Part shown: positions 1-8,751 of the stretch, piece by piece
Numbering within the stretch: position 1 is the stretch's first letter
Layout of the letters: each line of letters starts with the position of its first letter
Assembly (NCBI GenBank): GCA_964528035.1
Contig: CAZGQY010000031.1
Coordinates: 1-29,673, forward strand
Direction of reading: 5' to 3'
Source: CAZGQY01 sp964528035
Lineage (GTDB): Bacteria > Pseudomonadota > Gammaproteobacteria > Methylococcales > UBA1147
DNA: 29,673 nt
Program-made: the position numbers and the translations under genes
Notes under the pieces: model-generated
What the model saw: the letters and a program-made list of their open reading frames with translations, nothing else
Database searches by the model: none
Told to the model about the DNA's origin: nothing

Positions 1-2222
1 TGTTCCGCGCCCTGGCCCTCATAGCCATGGGGTAACAACATGGTGAGTCCACATAATCGGCCCCATTTAGTTTCACCGGAACTGATGAATTGATCAATGA
101 CTACCTGAGCGCCGTTGGCAAAATCGCCAAATTGAGCCTCCCAGATTACTAAAGAGTCGGGTTCTGCGGTGCTATATCCATATTCAAAACCAATCACCCC
201 CTCCTCAGACAGGAGTGAATTGTAAATATGGAATTTGGCCTGATTATCGCTGAGCTTATTTAAAGGGATATAGATTTCACCATCCACCTGGTTATGCATG
301 ACCGCATGTCTGTGGAAAAATGTCCCCCGTCCAACATCCTGACCCGTCAGGCGTACGTTTCTGCCTTCTGTAAGAAGCGATGCATAGGCCAATGTTTCCC
401 CGTAGCCCCAATCAATAGGTGTGTCACCAGTCGCCATTTTGCGACGGTTTTCCAGAATTTTGATGACTCTTGGATGTACTTCGAAGCCCGTCGGAACGGC
501 AGTAAACTTTTCAGTTAAGGCGCGTATTTTATCCAGGGCTAAACGGGTACTACAGGGTGTGTCCCACTTACTATCAAAAAACTGGCTCCATTTGACAGTG
601 TAGGGATTTACCACGTGGTCAAGGACTGGATTACTGACATGCTCCCTTCGTTCCAATGCCTGCACATAATCTTCTCGCATGCGATTTGCATCAGCCGTAC
701 TGATTACTCCCTGTTCGATCAATTCATCGCAATAAATAGTACGTGTGGTGGGGTGGTTACGGATTTTTTGATACATCATTGGCTGCGTGACTGAGGGTTC
801 ATCCGCTTCGTTATGGCCATGTCGGCGGTAGCAAATCATATCGATTACCACGTCTTTGTTAAAATCCGTACGATAATCCAGAGCCAAACGTGTGACGAAC
901 AAAACAGCCTCCGGGTCGTCACCGTTAACATGGAAAACAGGAGCCTGCACCATATTGGCAACGTCTGTGCAATAGAGAGTGGAGCGGGCATCAAAAGAAT
1001 TACTGGTGGTAAATCCAATCTGATTGTTAATGACAATATGAACGGTTCCACCCGTTGAATAGGCCGGGGTTTCGGCCAGATTTAAGGTTTCCATAACCAC
1101 GCCCTGACCGGCGAACGCGGCGTCGCCGTGTATCAGTACCGGTAATACTTCTGTTTCGCCGTTTTCATCGCGCCGGTCTTGTCGGGCTCTAACTGAACCT
1201 TCAACAACTGGATTGATGATTTCCAGGTGAGATGGGTTAAAAGCCAGTGCGAGATGCAGATGTCCTCCTGGAGTGTTCACGTCGGAAGAAAAGCCCATAT
1301 GGTATTTAACATCACCGGACTTGGCCTGTTGTATTGCCTTGGAGCTGCCTTCGAATTCGTCGAACAAAATGCTTGGACTCTTGCCAAGCACGTTAACCAG
1401 AACATTCAGACGGCCACGATGAGCCATACCCAATACGATCTCTTTGGCTCCATATTCTCCCGAAGTCTGTATTAATTCGTCCAACAGTGGAATTAAACAT
1501 TCCCCGCCTTCAAGCGAAAATCGTTTTTGACCGACATATTGTCTATGCATATGTTTTTCTATGCCTTCGGCTGCAGTCAGCATCTTCAAAATGTGCAATT
1601 TTTTTTCGTCAGTAAAAGATTGTTTAGCCCGAGTGCTTTCCAGTCGGCTGGCGATCCATGAATTAATCCCAATATCAACGATATGGGAATATTCTGATCC
1701 AACATTGCCACAATAGGTTTCGTTCAGAATGCCAAGAATTTTGCGCAGTGGTAGCCTTTCCTCGCCGAATAGTGTGCCGGTATCGAAGACGGTATCCATA
1801 TCCAGATCACTCAGGCCATAGTAAGTAAGATCAAGATCCGGAACTGGAGGGCGTGGGTAGAGGTCGAGAGGGTCGCAGGTGGCCTGTAGATGTCCGCTGA
1901 CTCGATATTGATGGATGAGTCGAGTAACCGACGATTGTTTTTGGAGTAATAATTCTGAATCTTCGGTATTAGTTGTACCGGCCTGTGAAGATTTGACGGG
2001 CCTTTGAGTCTTTAGTTGCGCACGAATCGGAGAGTGAGCGATATCGACCTGGTTGGGGTCTTTTTTTTGTAATGTTTGAAATTGATCCCGCCATGTTTCG
2101 CTCACCGATTCCGGATCGGTGAGATATTGTTCATATAAATCTTCGATAAAATTGGCGTTGGCACCGGAATAGGCAGAAAATTCACTAAATTGTTGAAGCA
2201 GGTTATTCATTTTGGGATCCAT
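1..2222 (-). CDS. sucA: 2-oxoglutarate dehydrogenase E1 component, 3' end outside window
   Basis: Thiamine-diphosphate-dependent E1 subunit of the cytoplasmic 2-oxoglutarate dehydrogenase complex (TCA cycle). It decarboxylates 2-oxoglutarate and transfers the succinyl group to the lipoyl arm of E2. Translating the minus strand gives one open frame of about 740 codons from ATG at 2222 to the window edge; family members are about 930-945 residues, so the last fifth is missing. Visible landmarks are the N-terminal E2-binding region (SGANANFIEDLYEQYLTDPE), the E1 core YGAKEIVLGMAHRGRLNVL, the ThDP segment HGDAAFAGQG with NNQIGFTT, and near the edge GRGTFFHRHA and HGYEGQG. A second ATG at 2210 is also possible. 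In E. coli sucA follows sdhB in one operon. Here it is divergent from a PAS-phosphatase gene, so it heads its own transcript; the 219-bp gap (2223-2441) must hold its promoter, but no clear one was picked out. Confidence 0.97.
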   Translation of the reverse strand, partial: MDPKMNNLLQQFSEFSAYSGANANFIEDLYEQYLTDPESVSETWRDQFQTLQKKDPNQVDIAHSPIRAQLKTQRPVKSSQAGTTNTEDSELLLQKQSSVTRLIHQYRVSGHLQATCDPLDLYPRPPVPDLDLTYYGLSDLDMDTVFDTGTLFGEERLPLRKILGILNETYCGNVGSEYSHIVDIGINSWIASRLESTRAKQSFTDEKKLHILKMLTAAEGIEKHMHRQYVGQKRFSLEGGECLIPLLDELIQTSGEYGAKEIVLGMAHRGRLNVLVNVLGKSPSILFDEFEGSSKAIQQAKSGDVKYHMGFSSDVNTPGGHLHLALAFNPSHLEIINPVVEGSVRARQDRRDENGETEVLPVLIHGDAAFAGQGVVMETLNLAETPAYSTGGTVHIVINNQIGFTTSNSFDARSTLYCTDVANMVQAPVFHVNGDDPEAVLFVTRLALDYRTDFNKDVVIDMICYRRHGHNEADEPSVTQPMMYQKIRNHPTTRTIYCDELIEQGVISTADANRMREDYVQALERREHVSNPVLDHVVNPYTVKWSQFFDSKWDTPCSTRLALDKIRALTEKFTAVPTGFEVHPRVIKILENRRKMATGDTPIDWGYGETLAYASLLTEGRNVRLTGQDVGRGTFFHRHAVMHNQVDGEIYIPLNKLSDNQAKFHIYNSLLSEEGVIGFEYGYSTAEPDSLVIWEAQFGDFANGAQVVIDQFISSGETKWGRLCGLTMLLPHGYEGQGAE

Positions 2223-2441
2223 TTTTTTTTCTCTCATCCATAACTATAGGCTGAAAATGATTGAAAATTTAGTTACTGGTTGGTTTACTTATAAAATAAT
2301 CCGAATTTCTGGTCAAAAAGACCTATGTATTGATGTACATTACGCTTTTTCTCGTTTTATTCAAATAACGGGTGGGCAATTGGTATATTGTCCGGCATTA
2401 TTAGATTCACTTAAGAATTATAAATACAAGAAAATTACAAA

Positions 2442-3965
2442 ATGGCTGATTATTCATTAATCTTTAACGTTTTAGTCGATCGTGTTGGAATCGATCGTTG
2501 CGCAAAATTGGCGATAGAATCCGCTAATCTGTCGTTCTGCGTAACGTTGGGCTACGACGTCGTTGAGGTTATTGGAAAACCCGTAGAAACCTTTCTGGGT
2601 TCTGAAATTGACAGTGACCGATTTTATTCCATTATCATGGATGATGTCTTGACCAGGCAATCGTCAGGTGAACTGGTAATTAATCTTAAATCAAAAAGTG
2701 GCCAGAGAATAGAGTTCAGTTTATGCGTATCGCCTTTGTTCGACGATCAGAAGAAGGTTCACAATGTAATTTGTATCGGTAGAAACATCGATCATACAGA
2801 CTCGGTAGAACGCGCATTGATGGAGAGCGAGCAGCGTTTTAGACAAATGGCGGATATGACCGGAGAATGGCTCTGGGAACAGGATCCCAACGGTAACTAT
2901 ATCTATAGCAGTACAGCGGTGACTACGATATTGGGTTATTCTCCCACAGAAGTGGCAGGGAAACACTACACGGAATTGTTTAGCGAAGAAACCCGCCAGC
3001 AGTTTGTCAAAAAATCAGAAGATCCTGCAATAAGAAGAGGTTCCTTTTTCAATATACGCAATATGTATCGGCACAAGGACGGATTTGTGGTCAGTACAGA
3101 GTCGACTGGAGTACCTATCCATGATCATGCGGGGACTCTGCTTAAGTGGCGGGGTGTGGATCGAGATGTGACCGCGAGAATTCGTGGGGAGGAGGAAATG
3201 CGGCGGGCTCAGGTCAAATTGGCCATCGCTCACCATGAGATGAAAATTGCACGCAAAATTCAAGAGACCTTGTTGCCATCGTCACCTTTAATTGCACCGG
3301 GGATTCATGTCCAGGGTTTCTGTTTATCCGCTGATCAGGTTGGTGGTGATTATTTCGATTATTTCTGCCGGGATGGTAATAAGGTTGATGTGGTGATTGC
3401 TGATGTTTCCGGACACGCGGTTGGGCCGGCTTTGTTTATGGTCGAAACGCGTAGTGCATTAAGAAGCCAATCACAAATGGCGACTGATCCGAGTGAAACC
3501 TTGTTTATGATGAATCGTTTTTTGTACGAGGACTTAAGTCAGTCGGATCATTTTATTACCATGTTTTATCTACAGTATTGTCCGGTTATAGGTGAGCTCA
3601 GTTACGCAAATGCGGGTCATAGTCCGCCGCTGTTAAAAAAAGCAGGAGAGTCGACTTGCAAACAATTGGATGCGGATGGCTTGATTCTCGGTGTAAAAGA
3701 TATTGTTAGTTTTGAACAAAAACAGGAACAACTGGAAATCGGTGATATCGTAGTGCTTTACACCGATGGCTTGACCGAAGCCCAGGATCCTGACGGTGAA
3801 TTTTTTGGCATTGAGCGTTTGTGTCGTATCGTGACTAAAAACGCAGACGCAACGCCGCAACAGCTTATTGACATCTGTATTAAAGAACTCAAAGCGTTTC
3901 GTCGGGCAGATCTATTTGAAGATGATTTGACCATGGTGGTATTGCAGGTGACTGATGGGCTATGA
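2442..3965 (+). CDS. PAS-PAS-PP2C (SpoIIE/RsbU-type) serine/threonine phosphatase
   Basis: Cytoplasmic signalling phosphatase of 507 residues. Two PAS-like sensory modules (about residues 20-120 and 130-245) come first; the second has the typical WLWEQDPNGNYIYSSTAVTTILGYSPTEVAGK core and a PAC-like end (KWRGVDRDVTAR). A helical linker with ARKIQETLLPSSP (about 270-282) follows, then a C-terminal SpoIIE/PP2C domain. The metal-binding aspartates look intact: VGGDYFDYF (D303), IADVSGHAVGPALFM (D321), LYTDGLTEAQ and EDDLTMVVL. No membrane segment is seen, so the signal is presumably intracellular. Relatives dephosphorylate STAS-domain anti-sigma antagonists, but no STAS or anti-sigma gene lies in this window. 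The ATG at 2442 has only a weak upstream Shine-Dalgarno. It is separated from the next gene by a palindromic element, so it is probably a separate transcript from the response regulator operon. Confidence 0.92.
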   Translation: MADYSLIFNVLVDRVGIDRCAKLAIESANLSFCVTLGYDVVEVIGKPVETFLGSEIDSDRFYSIIMDDVLTRQSSGELVINLKSKSGQRIEFSLCVSPLFDDQKKVHNVICIGRNIDHTDSVERALMESEQRFRQMADMTGEWLWEQDPNGNYIYSSTAVTTILGYSPTEVAGKHYTELFSEETRQQFVKKSEDPAIRRGSFFNIRNMYRHKDGFVVSTESTGVPIHDHAGTLLKWRGVDRDVTARIRGEEEMRRAQVKLAIAHHEMKIARKIQETLLPSSPLIAPGIHVQGFCLSADQVGGDYFDYFCRDGNKVDVVIADVSGHAVGPALFMVETRSALRSQSQMATDPSETLFMMNRFLYEDLSQSDHFITMFYLQYCPVIGELSYANAGHSPPLLKKAGESTCKQLDADGLILGVKDIVSFEQKQEQLEIGDIVVLYTDGLTEAQDPDGEFFGIERLCRIVTKNADATPQQLIDICIKELKAFRRADLFEDDLTMVVLQVTDGL

Positions 3966-3984
3966 CTGCTCAGAGGAAACGACT

Positions 3985-4125
3985 TGCCCCCTAATCGAAA
4001 CAGCCCTCTATGGGGGATCTGTGGAGGAAGTGTATGCGGCAGGGAAGCCGCATCCAAGCCTACAAGGATGTATTTACGGCGTCTTCCGGAACAGATCACC
4101 CATAGAGGGGCGGGCAGTTACGCTC
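3985..4125. repeat. Complex palindromic intergenic element
   Basis: The gap after the phosphatase gene folds on itself. Left arm 4004-4022 (CCCTCTATGGGGGATCTGT) pairs with 4091-4109, 18 of 19 positions, and the pairing continues inward through GGAAG (4026-4030) with CTTCC (4083-4087). Inside lies a perfect 7-bp hairpin, ATGCGGC (4034-4040) with GCCGCAT (4047-4053), and an alternative hairpin CATCC (4051-4055) with GGATG (4066-4070). There is no long T-run, so it is not a simple intrinsic terminator. It resembles the dispersed palindromic intergenic repeats of gammaproteobacteria. Function unknown; no second copy was noticed in the window. Confidence 0.7.
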
Positions 4126-4261
4126 AGAGTATTCACAGTAGAACTCTCTTTTCAATCTTTATAGTCGATGTTGGCCAATTGGCCGGATAGTTTTTCGGCT
4201 TAGTCTATACTTCCAGGTTACGGTTTGCTTATCCATTATCTTGAGAACAAGGAGTACCCCT

Positions 4262-4615
4262 ATGCCCGATACAAATTGCTTAGTCATTGATGACAGTCGC
4301 CTGTCTAGAATGATGATTCAAAAATTCATTCTTAAAGAGCATCCCGACTGGACTATTGATGAGGCAGCAAACGGAGAAGAGGCATTGGATAAAGCCTCTA
4401 GCGGTAGCTACCAGGTGATTACGGTGGATTTTAATATGCCAGGCATTAACGGTATCGACGTGGCTAAATCGCTCCGGCCTAAATTTCCAACGGCCAAGAT
4501 TGTGCTATTGACCGCAAATATTCAGGACAGCATTCGACGAAGGACTGCGGTCATGGGCATCGATTTTATCGCCAAGCCGATTACCGAAGAAAAAATTTCT
4601 GCTTATATAGCTTAA
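4262..4615 (+). CDS. CheY-like single-domain response regulator
   Basis: Receiver-only protein of 117 residues with all catalytic positions: acidic pair D10/D11 (LVIDDSRLSR), phosphoacceptor D56 (VDFNMPGINGID), switch T84 (LLTAN) and K105 (FIAKP). There is no output domain, so it acts by protein-protein contact like CheY, or as a phosphate shuttle. The start is ATG 4262 rather than the upstream in-frame TTG at 4241, because AAGGAG at 4249-4254 sits 7 nt before the ATG. It is followed 19 bp later by a CheC-type phosphatase and then by a PAS-GGDEF-EAL gene. The CheC protein is the obvious candidate to dephosphorylate it. The cognate kinase is not in the window. Confidence 0.93.
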   Translation: MPDTNCLVIDDSRLSRMMIQKFILKEHPDWTIDEAANGEEALDKASSGSYQVITVDFNMPGINGIDVAKSLRPKFPTAKIVLLTANIQDSIRRRTAVMGIDFIAKPITEEKISAYIA

Positions 4616-4634
4616 CATCTTGGGAGAAGATGCT

Positions 4635-5249
4635 GTGTTAAACGAAAATCAGAAAGATGCAATGATCGAACTGCTTAATATCGGTATGGGTGCCGCCGCT
4701 TCTTCATTAAGTGAAATGGTTGATGACGAAGTCAAGTTATCGATTCCCGACATAGAGCTACTGACGCCCAAAGTTGCTGCGCAGATTCTCAATGACCGCG
4801 TGTCGAGTTCAGTCTCTGCTGTTCATCAGGATTTTGAAGGGCCTATCTGGGGCAAGGCATTATTGTTTTTCCCGGAAGAAAAAAGCCTGGAATTGGTAAG
4901 AGCGGTATTGGGTGAATCGATGCCGGTGGAAGTAATTGGTGAAATGGCGCAAGAGGGTATGACGGAAATTGGTAACGTGATCCTCAATGCCTGTCTAAGC
5001 AGTCTTGCGGATATGTTCGGTAATCAGATTCACACCGAGGTTCCTGAATATTTTAATGGAAAGATTGAAACACTGTTTGGTGTGGATGGTGAGACTGCAG
5101 ATAAATCTGAAACTCTGTTGTTGCTGAAAATGGAATTTAACCTGAAAGAAAGAGAAATTAATGGTTACGTCAGTTTTTTGATGAGTATAGATTCGATCCG
5201 TGCCTTTCTCGATTCCATTAATGAATACATGGGGATCGAGCTGACATAG
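4635..5249 (+). CDS. CheC-type response-regulator phosphatase
   Basis: Two-site CheC/CheX/FliY family protein, 204 residues from the GTG start. The family catalytic pattern [D/S]-x3-E-x2-N-x22-P is complete at the first site (D8, E12, N15, P38) and nearly complete at the second (EGMTEIGN, then x22 to a Pro in HTEVP), where the leading Asp/Ser is Glu. CheC enzymes hydrolyse the phosphoryl group of CheY-like receivers. With a receiver gene just upstream, this one probably resets that regulator. GTG 4635 is preferred because GGGAG (4622-4626) lies 8 nt upstream and the protein then begins LNENQKDAMIELLNIGMG, as in relatives. A TTG at 4620 would overlap that Shine-Dalgarno. No cheA, cheB, cheR or receptor gene is nearby, so the role is probably outside classical chemotaxis. 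Confidence 0.88.
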   Translation: MLNENQKDAMIELLNIGMGAAASSLSEMVDDEVKLSIPDIELLTPKVAAQILNDRVSSSVSAVHQDFEGPIWGKALLFFPEEKSLELVRAVLGESMPVEVIGEMAQEGMTEIGNVILNACLSSLADMFGNQIHTEVPEYFNGKIETLFGVDGETADKSETLLLLKMEFNLKEREINGYVSFLMSIDSIRAFLDSINEYMGIELT

Positions 5250-5276
5250 CAAGGATTATTTCACAAACCTACAGTT

Positions 5277-7475
5277 ATGCTAAAGCCAGAAAAACAGGAT
5301 TCTTTAGTCCCTATTCTTAAGGATCCGATTGAAATAGCGAGTTATGAGGCGATTTTCGAGGCTTGTGATATTGGCCTGATCGTTCTGAATTCGGAACTCA
5401 GAGTTGTTCAGTGGAATCGGTGGATGCATAAATACACCAGTATTGATGAAGCCGAGGTTCTAACTAAACGATTTGAGGAGATTTTTCCCGATAATATAAA
5501 AGGCAGCCTGATCCGGGGGATCTCGAACGCAATTAATCGACGTCAGGTATCGGTCATTTCTAACACTCTGAATCGGAACCCATTGCCTTTATTTCGTTCT
5601 GGGCAATCGCTGATTCGCCAACATACCATCTTAAAACCAGTAATCAACGAGTCTGGCGATATTTTCTGTGTGATCCAGATCTTTGATGTTTCTGCCGCTG
5701 TAACCCGCGACAATCAATTGCAGGCTCAGGCGAAATCACTTGAAAATTTGACTGAACAGCTCATTCATGAAAAGGAGCAGGCTCTGGTTACTTTGCAATC
5801 GATAGCTGATGCCGTGATCACTACGGACAATCTCGGTCTGATTCAGACAATGAACACGGTAGCGGAGCAGTTATGTGGATGGGATTTGCAAAGCGCTCGG
5901 GGGCAGTCTATTTCTGAGATCTTCACTGTTGTTGATGAGAAAACCCGTGAAGCGAACTTTAATCCGGCAATATATTGTTTGGATCATCAAAAAAAACAGG
6001 TAAATGATACCGATTTAGTGCTCGTCGACCGGCATAAAATTGAACACGCAATTACCCAGTCTGCTGCACCGATAATCGGCAAGAATGACGAATTACTCGG
6101 TTCGGTTTTGGTTTTTAGGGATGTGACGGAATCAAGGCGTATTACGGCTGAGATAAACTGGCAGGCAAAGCATGATGATTTGACCGGTCTTTTGAACCGT
6201 ACGGAACTTAAGTTTCAGATGGATAAATTATTGGGAAGTTCTCGTAAGGCAGATAAAGAACATGTTTTTTTATATATTGATCTGGATCAGTTTAAAGTAG
6301 TTAATGATACTTGCGGGCATTCAGCAGGCGACGAACTATTGCGGCAGTTGTCAGATACACTGCAGGACTGTTTGCGTGATGATGATTGTGTTGCCCGTTT
6401 GGGTGGTGATGAGTTTGGGGTAGTCCTTAGAACTTGTGATGAAACAGACGGCCTTAGAATAGCGAATAATCTTCGGGATAAAATTCAGCAATTCAGATTT
6501 GGATGGAAAGACAAAAGTTTTGTAATTGGAGCCAGTATCGGGTTGGTGGTATTTGAGGCTGAGAGTGGCTCGGTGGAAGATATATTCAGTGCGGCGGATT
6601 CAGCGTGTTATGCAGCAAAAGATTCCGGAAGAAACCGGGTATGCGTTCACCAGCCGGAAAAAGACAACGTATCGACCCAACAGCTTGAAATGCGATGGAT
6701 ATCACGTATTCAGGAAGCGTTGGATAAAGATCGATTTTGTTTGTATATGCAAAAAATTGCGCCCATTTTCAGTCATTTGGGTAATCGGGATCATTACGAA
6801 ATATTGGTGCGAATGTTGGATGGCGATGGTAAATCCATTCCGCCTGGCGCATTTATTCCGGCAGCCGAGCGTTTTAATCTGATGACTCAGATTGATCGGT
6901 GGGTGATTCGTGAATTGTTCCGATCATTGGTGAGTCTGAAAAGGGTTTTCAAAGATGAGATGCCGGTATTCAGTATCAATCTTTCCGGTCCCTACCTGGA
7001 TGGGGAAGAACACCTCGCTGAAATTTTAGAATTGTTATCAGAGTTTGAAGTTGCGACGGAAAATATCTGTTTCGAAATCACTGAGACCGCTGCGATTGCC
7101 CATCTAAAAAATGCGGTGCATTTTATAAGGACATTGAAAAATAAGGGTTGCACCTTTGCTTTGGATGATTTTGGAAGCGGCTTGTCTTCATTTGCCTATC
7201 TGAAGAATTTGCCTGTGGATTATCTAAAAATCGATGGCCATTTTGTTAAAGACGTGCATAAAGATCCTGTTGACAGGGCTTTTGTGGAATCGATTAATCA
7301 GATTGGCCATGTAATGGGTTTGAAAACCATTGCAGAATTCGTAGAAAATGAGAATATCTTGACAGAATTGCGTAAAATCGGCGTGGATTATGCGCAAGGA
7401 TATGGCATTCACGTTCCCTCACCTCTGTCGGATTTTGTTTCGCAGGAAAATCAGAAAAGTATCTGTATTCAATAG
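5277..7475 (+). CDS. PAS-PAS-GGDEF-EAL bifunctional cyclic-di-GMP enzyme
   Basis: Cytoplasmic 732-residue protein with two PAS-like modules (about 20-140 and 170-285), a GGDEF diguanylate cyclase domain (about 295-460) and an EAL phosphodiesterase domain (about 475-715). The cyclase motif is intact (RLGGDEF, GGDEF 376-380), and the inhibitory I-site RxxD (R367-D370) stands five residues before it. The EAL domain keeps ExLxR (E508-I-L-V-R512), INLSG, FEITET (E600), LDDFGSG (D630/D631), K651 in LKIDG, AEFVE and the terminal QGYG, so hydrolysis of c-di-GMP is expected too. Which activity dominates cannot be read from sequence. The gene follows the CheC gene by 27 bp, which suggests an operon of regulator, phosphatase and c-di-GMP enzyme. 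The ATG at 5277 has a poorly spaced AAGGA (5251-5255). Confidence 0.95.
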   Translation: MLKPEKQDSLVPILKDPIEIASYEAIFEACDIGLIVLNSELRVVQWNRWMHKYTSIDEAEVLTKRFEEIFPDNIKGSLIRGISNAINRRQVSVISNTLNRNPLPLFRSGQSLIRQHTILKPVINESGDIFCVIQIFDVSAAVTRDNQLQAQAKSLENLTEQLIHEKEQALVTLQSIADAVITTDNLGLIQTMNTVAEQLCGWDLQSARGQSISEIFTVVDEKTREANFNPAIYCLDHQKKQVNDTDLVLVDRHKIEHAITQSAAPIIGKNDELLGSVLVFRDVTESRRITAEINWQAKHDDLTGLLNRTELKFQMDKLLGSSRKADKEHVFLYIDLDQFKVVNDTCGHSAGDELLRQLSDTLQDCLRDDDCVARLGGDEFGVVLRTCDETDGLRIANNLRDKIQQFRFGWKDKSFVIGASIGLVVFEAESGSVEDIFSAADSACYAAKDSGRNRVCVHQPEKDNVSTQQLEMRWISRIQEALDKDRFCLYMQKIAPIFSHLGNRDHYEILVRMLDGDGKSIPPGAFIPAAERFNLMTQIDRWVIRELFRSLVSLKRVFKDEMPVFSINLSGPYLDGEEHLAEILELLSEFEVATENICFEITETAAIAHLKNAVHFIRTLKNKGCTFALDDFGSGLSSFAYLKNLPVDYLKIDGHFVKDVHKDPVDRAFVESINQIGHVMGLKTIAEFVENENILTELRKIGVDYAQGYGIHVPSPLSDFVSQENQKSICIQ

Positions 7476-7534
7476 TGTTTCGTCAGGCTGTCTGCCTGGC
7501 TTGCATTTGAGTTTTGTTGTTTTCCTCTATATTC

Positions 7535-7698
7535 TAGTACTCCTTCACACTTATATTGGCGGGTAGAACGAGTCGAGAAGTGGTCAGTTGCTAGGCGCAC
7601 GATTGAAGGACTAGTGGGCTAATTCAAATGAGTGCAACGACGCAAATGACTACTTGTCGGCTTGAGATAACCGTCAATATAAGTGTGAAGGAGTACTA
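7535..7698. mobile_element. Foldback MITE-like element, 164 bp
   Basis: The 319-bp gap between the GGDEF-EAL gene and era (7476-7794) contains no gene but holds this element. Perfect 24-bp terminal inverted repeats occupy 7535-7558 (starting TAGTACTCCTTCACAC) and 7675-7698. Beyond the perfect ends the two halves remain similar when one is reverse-complemented, e.g. 7569-7591 against 7643-7664, so the whole unit can fold into one long imperfect hairpin. The outermost TA on each side could be a duplicated TA target, as with IS630/Tc1-type transposition. It encodes no protein. The rest of the gap shows no recognisable feature. Confidence 0.8.
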
Positions 7699-7794
7699 AT
7701 ACTCCGTCAATACAACCTTGGCGAAGTGCCTGCTACAATCGCGCAATTGTGAAATCTAATTGCAGCCTCTCTGTTTAATTCCTGAAACCAACCT

Positions 7795-8673
7795 ATGAAA
7801 TGTGGAACTATTGCCTTTATCGGCCGACCCAATGTCGGTAAATCGACTCTACTGAATCATTTGCTTGGGCAAAAAATAAGTATTACTTCACGAAAGCCTC
7901 AAACCACCCGCCACAGAATTTTAGGAATAAAAACCACGGAATTGGGGCAGGCTGTTTATGTTGATACGCCGGGCATGCATAAGTCTGAAAAAAAGGCCCT
8001 GAATCGCTATCTGAATCGAACAGCGACTACGACTCTGGTTGGTGTCGATGTAGTTGTGTGGGTGACCGATATTGTACAGTGGCATGAATACGACGAGTCG
8101 ATTTTTGCTATGTTGAAATCAATCGATGTCCCGGTAATATTTGTGATCAATAAAATTGATCGGGTAGCCAATAAAGAGACCTGTTTACCCTTTCTTGAAG
8201 AAGTCAGCCGTCGTTATACTTTTGCTTCGATTATACCGATATCTGCACTACGAAAAATCAATCTGGAGGAGTTGGAACAACATATAATGTCTGCCTTACC
8301 TGAGGGTGAAATGATGTATCCCGGAGATCAAATATCTGATCGGCCAGAACGTTTTTTCGCGGCGGAAATTATTCGTGAAAAGTTGATCCGGCGTTTGGCC
8401 AAAGAATTACCTTATGCGATTACTGTTGAAATAGAACAGTATATTGATGAAGCAGCTCTGGTCAAAATTAATGCGATTATCTGGATTGAAAGCGAGTCTC
8501 AAAAAGCCATTGTAGTCGGAAAAAAAGGCGCGGTATTGAAAACGGTTGGACAACAGGCTCGAGAAGATCTTGAGCGTATGTTGGATAAAAAAGTTTTTCT
8601 GCAATGTTGGGTGAAAGTCAAAAAAGGTTGGTCAGATAGTGAGCGAATCCTGCAAAGCCTTGGTTATGATTGA
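7795..8673 (+). CDS. era: GTPase Era, 16S rRNA-binding ribosome assembly factor
   Basis: Essential GTPase that binds the 3' end of 16S rRNA during 30S subunit maturation. It has 292 residues, the usual length. GTPase motifs in order: G1 GRPNVGKST (10-18), G2 region SRKPQTTRHRI (32-42), G3 DTPG (57-60), G4 NKID (119-122), G5 SAL (150-152). The C-terminal KH domain carries VVGKKGAVLKTVG (GKKG 242-245). The ATG at 7795 is the only plausible start: an in-frame TGA lies four codons upstream, though the Shine-Dalgarno is weak. era heads an era-recO-pdxJ block. The usual upstream neighbour rnc (RNase III), commonly co-transcribed with era, is absent and a MITE-like element sits there instead. Confidence 0.98.
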   Translation: MKCGTIAFIGRPNVGKSTLLNHLLGQKISITSRKPQTTRHRILGIKTTELGQAVYVDTPGMHKSEKKALNRYLNRTATTTLVGVDVVVWVTDIVQWHEYDESIFAMLKSIDVPVIFVINKIDRVANKETCLPFLEEVSRRYTFASIIPISALRKINLEELEQHIMSALPEGEMMYPGDQISDRPERFFAAEIIREKLIRRLAKELPYAITVEIEQYIDEAALVKINAIIWIESESQKAIVVGKKGAVLKTVGQQAREDLERMLDKKVFLQCWVKVKKGWSDSERILQSLGYD

Positions 8674-8751
8674 CGGTCAAGTGTTGCATGATCGGTGGAG
8701 CAGGCGGCTGATTATTTTCGAACGGCCCGCCAGACAAATATTTAGTTAGAT

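Noticed and set aside
2212..2460. Plus-strand open frame across the sucA upstream gap
   Set aside because: It overlaps the sucA start on one side and the phosphatase start on the other, has no conserved pattern or Shine-Dalgarno, and sits in AT-rich intergenic sequence.
7535..7698. Intrinsic terminator of the GGDEF-EAL gene
   Set aside because: The inverted repeats are 24 bp at the ends of a 164-bp unit with no following T-run, which fits a foldback mobile element better.
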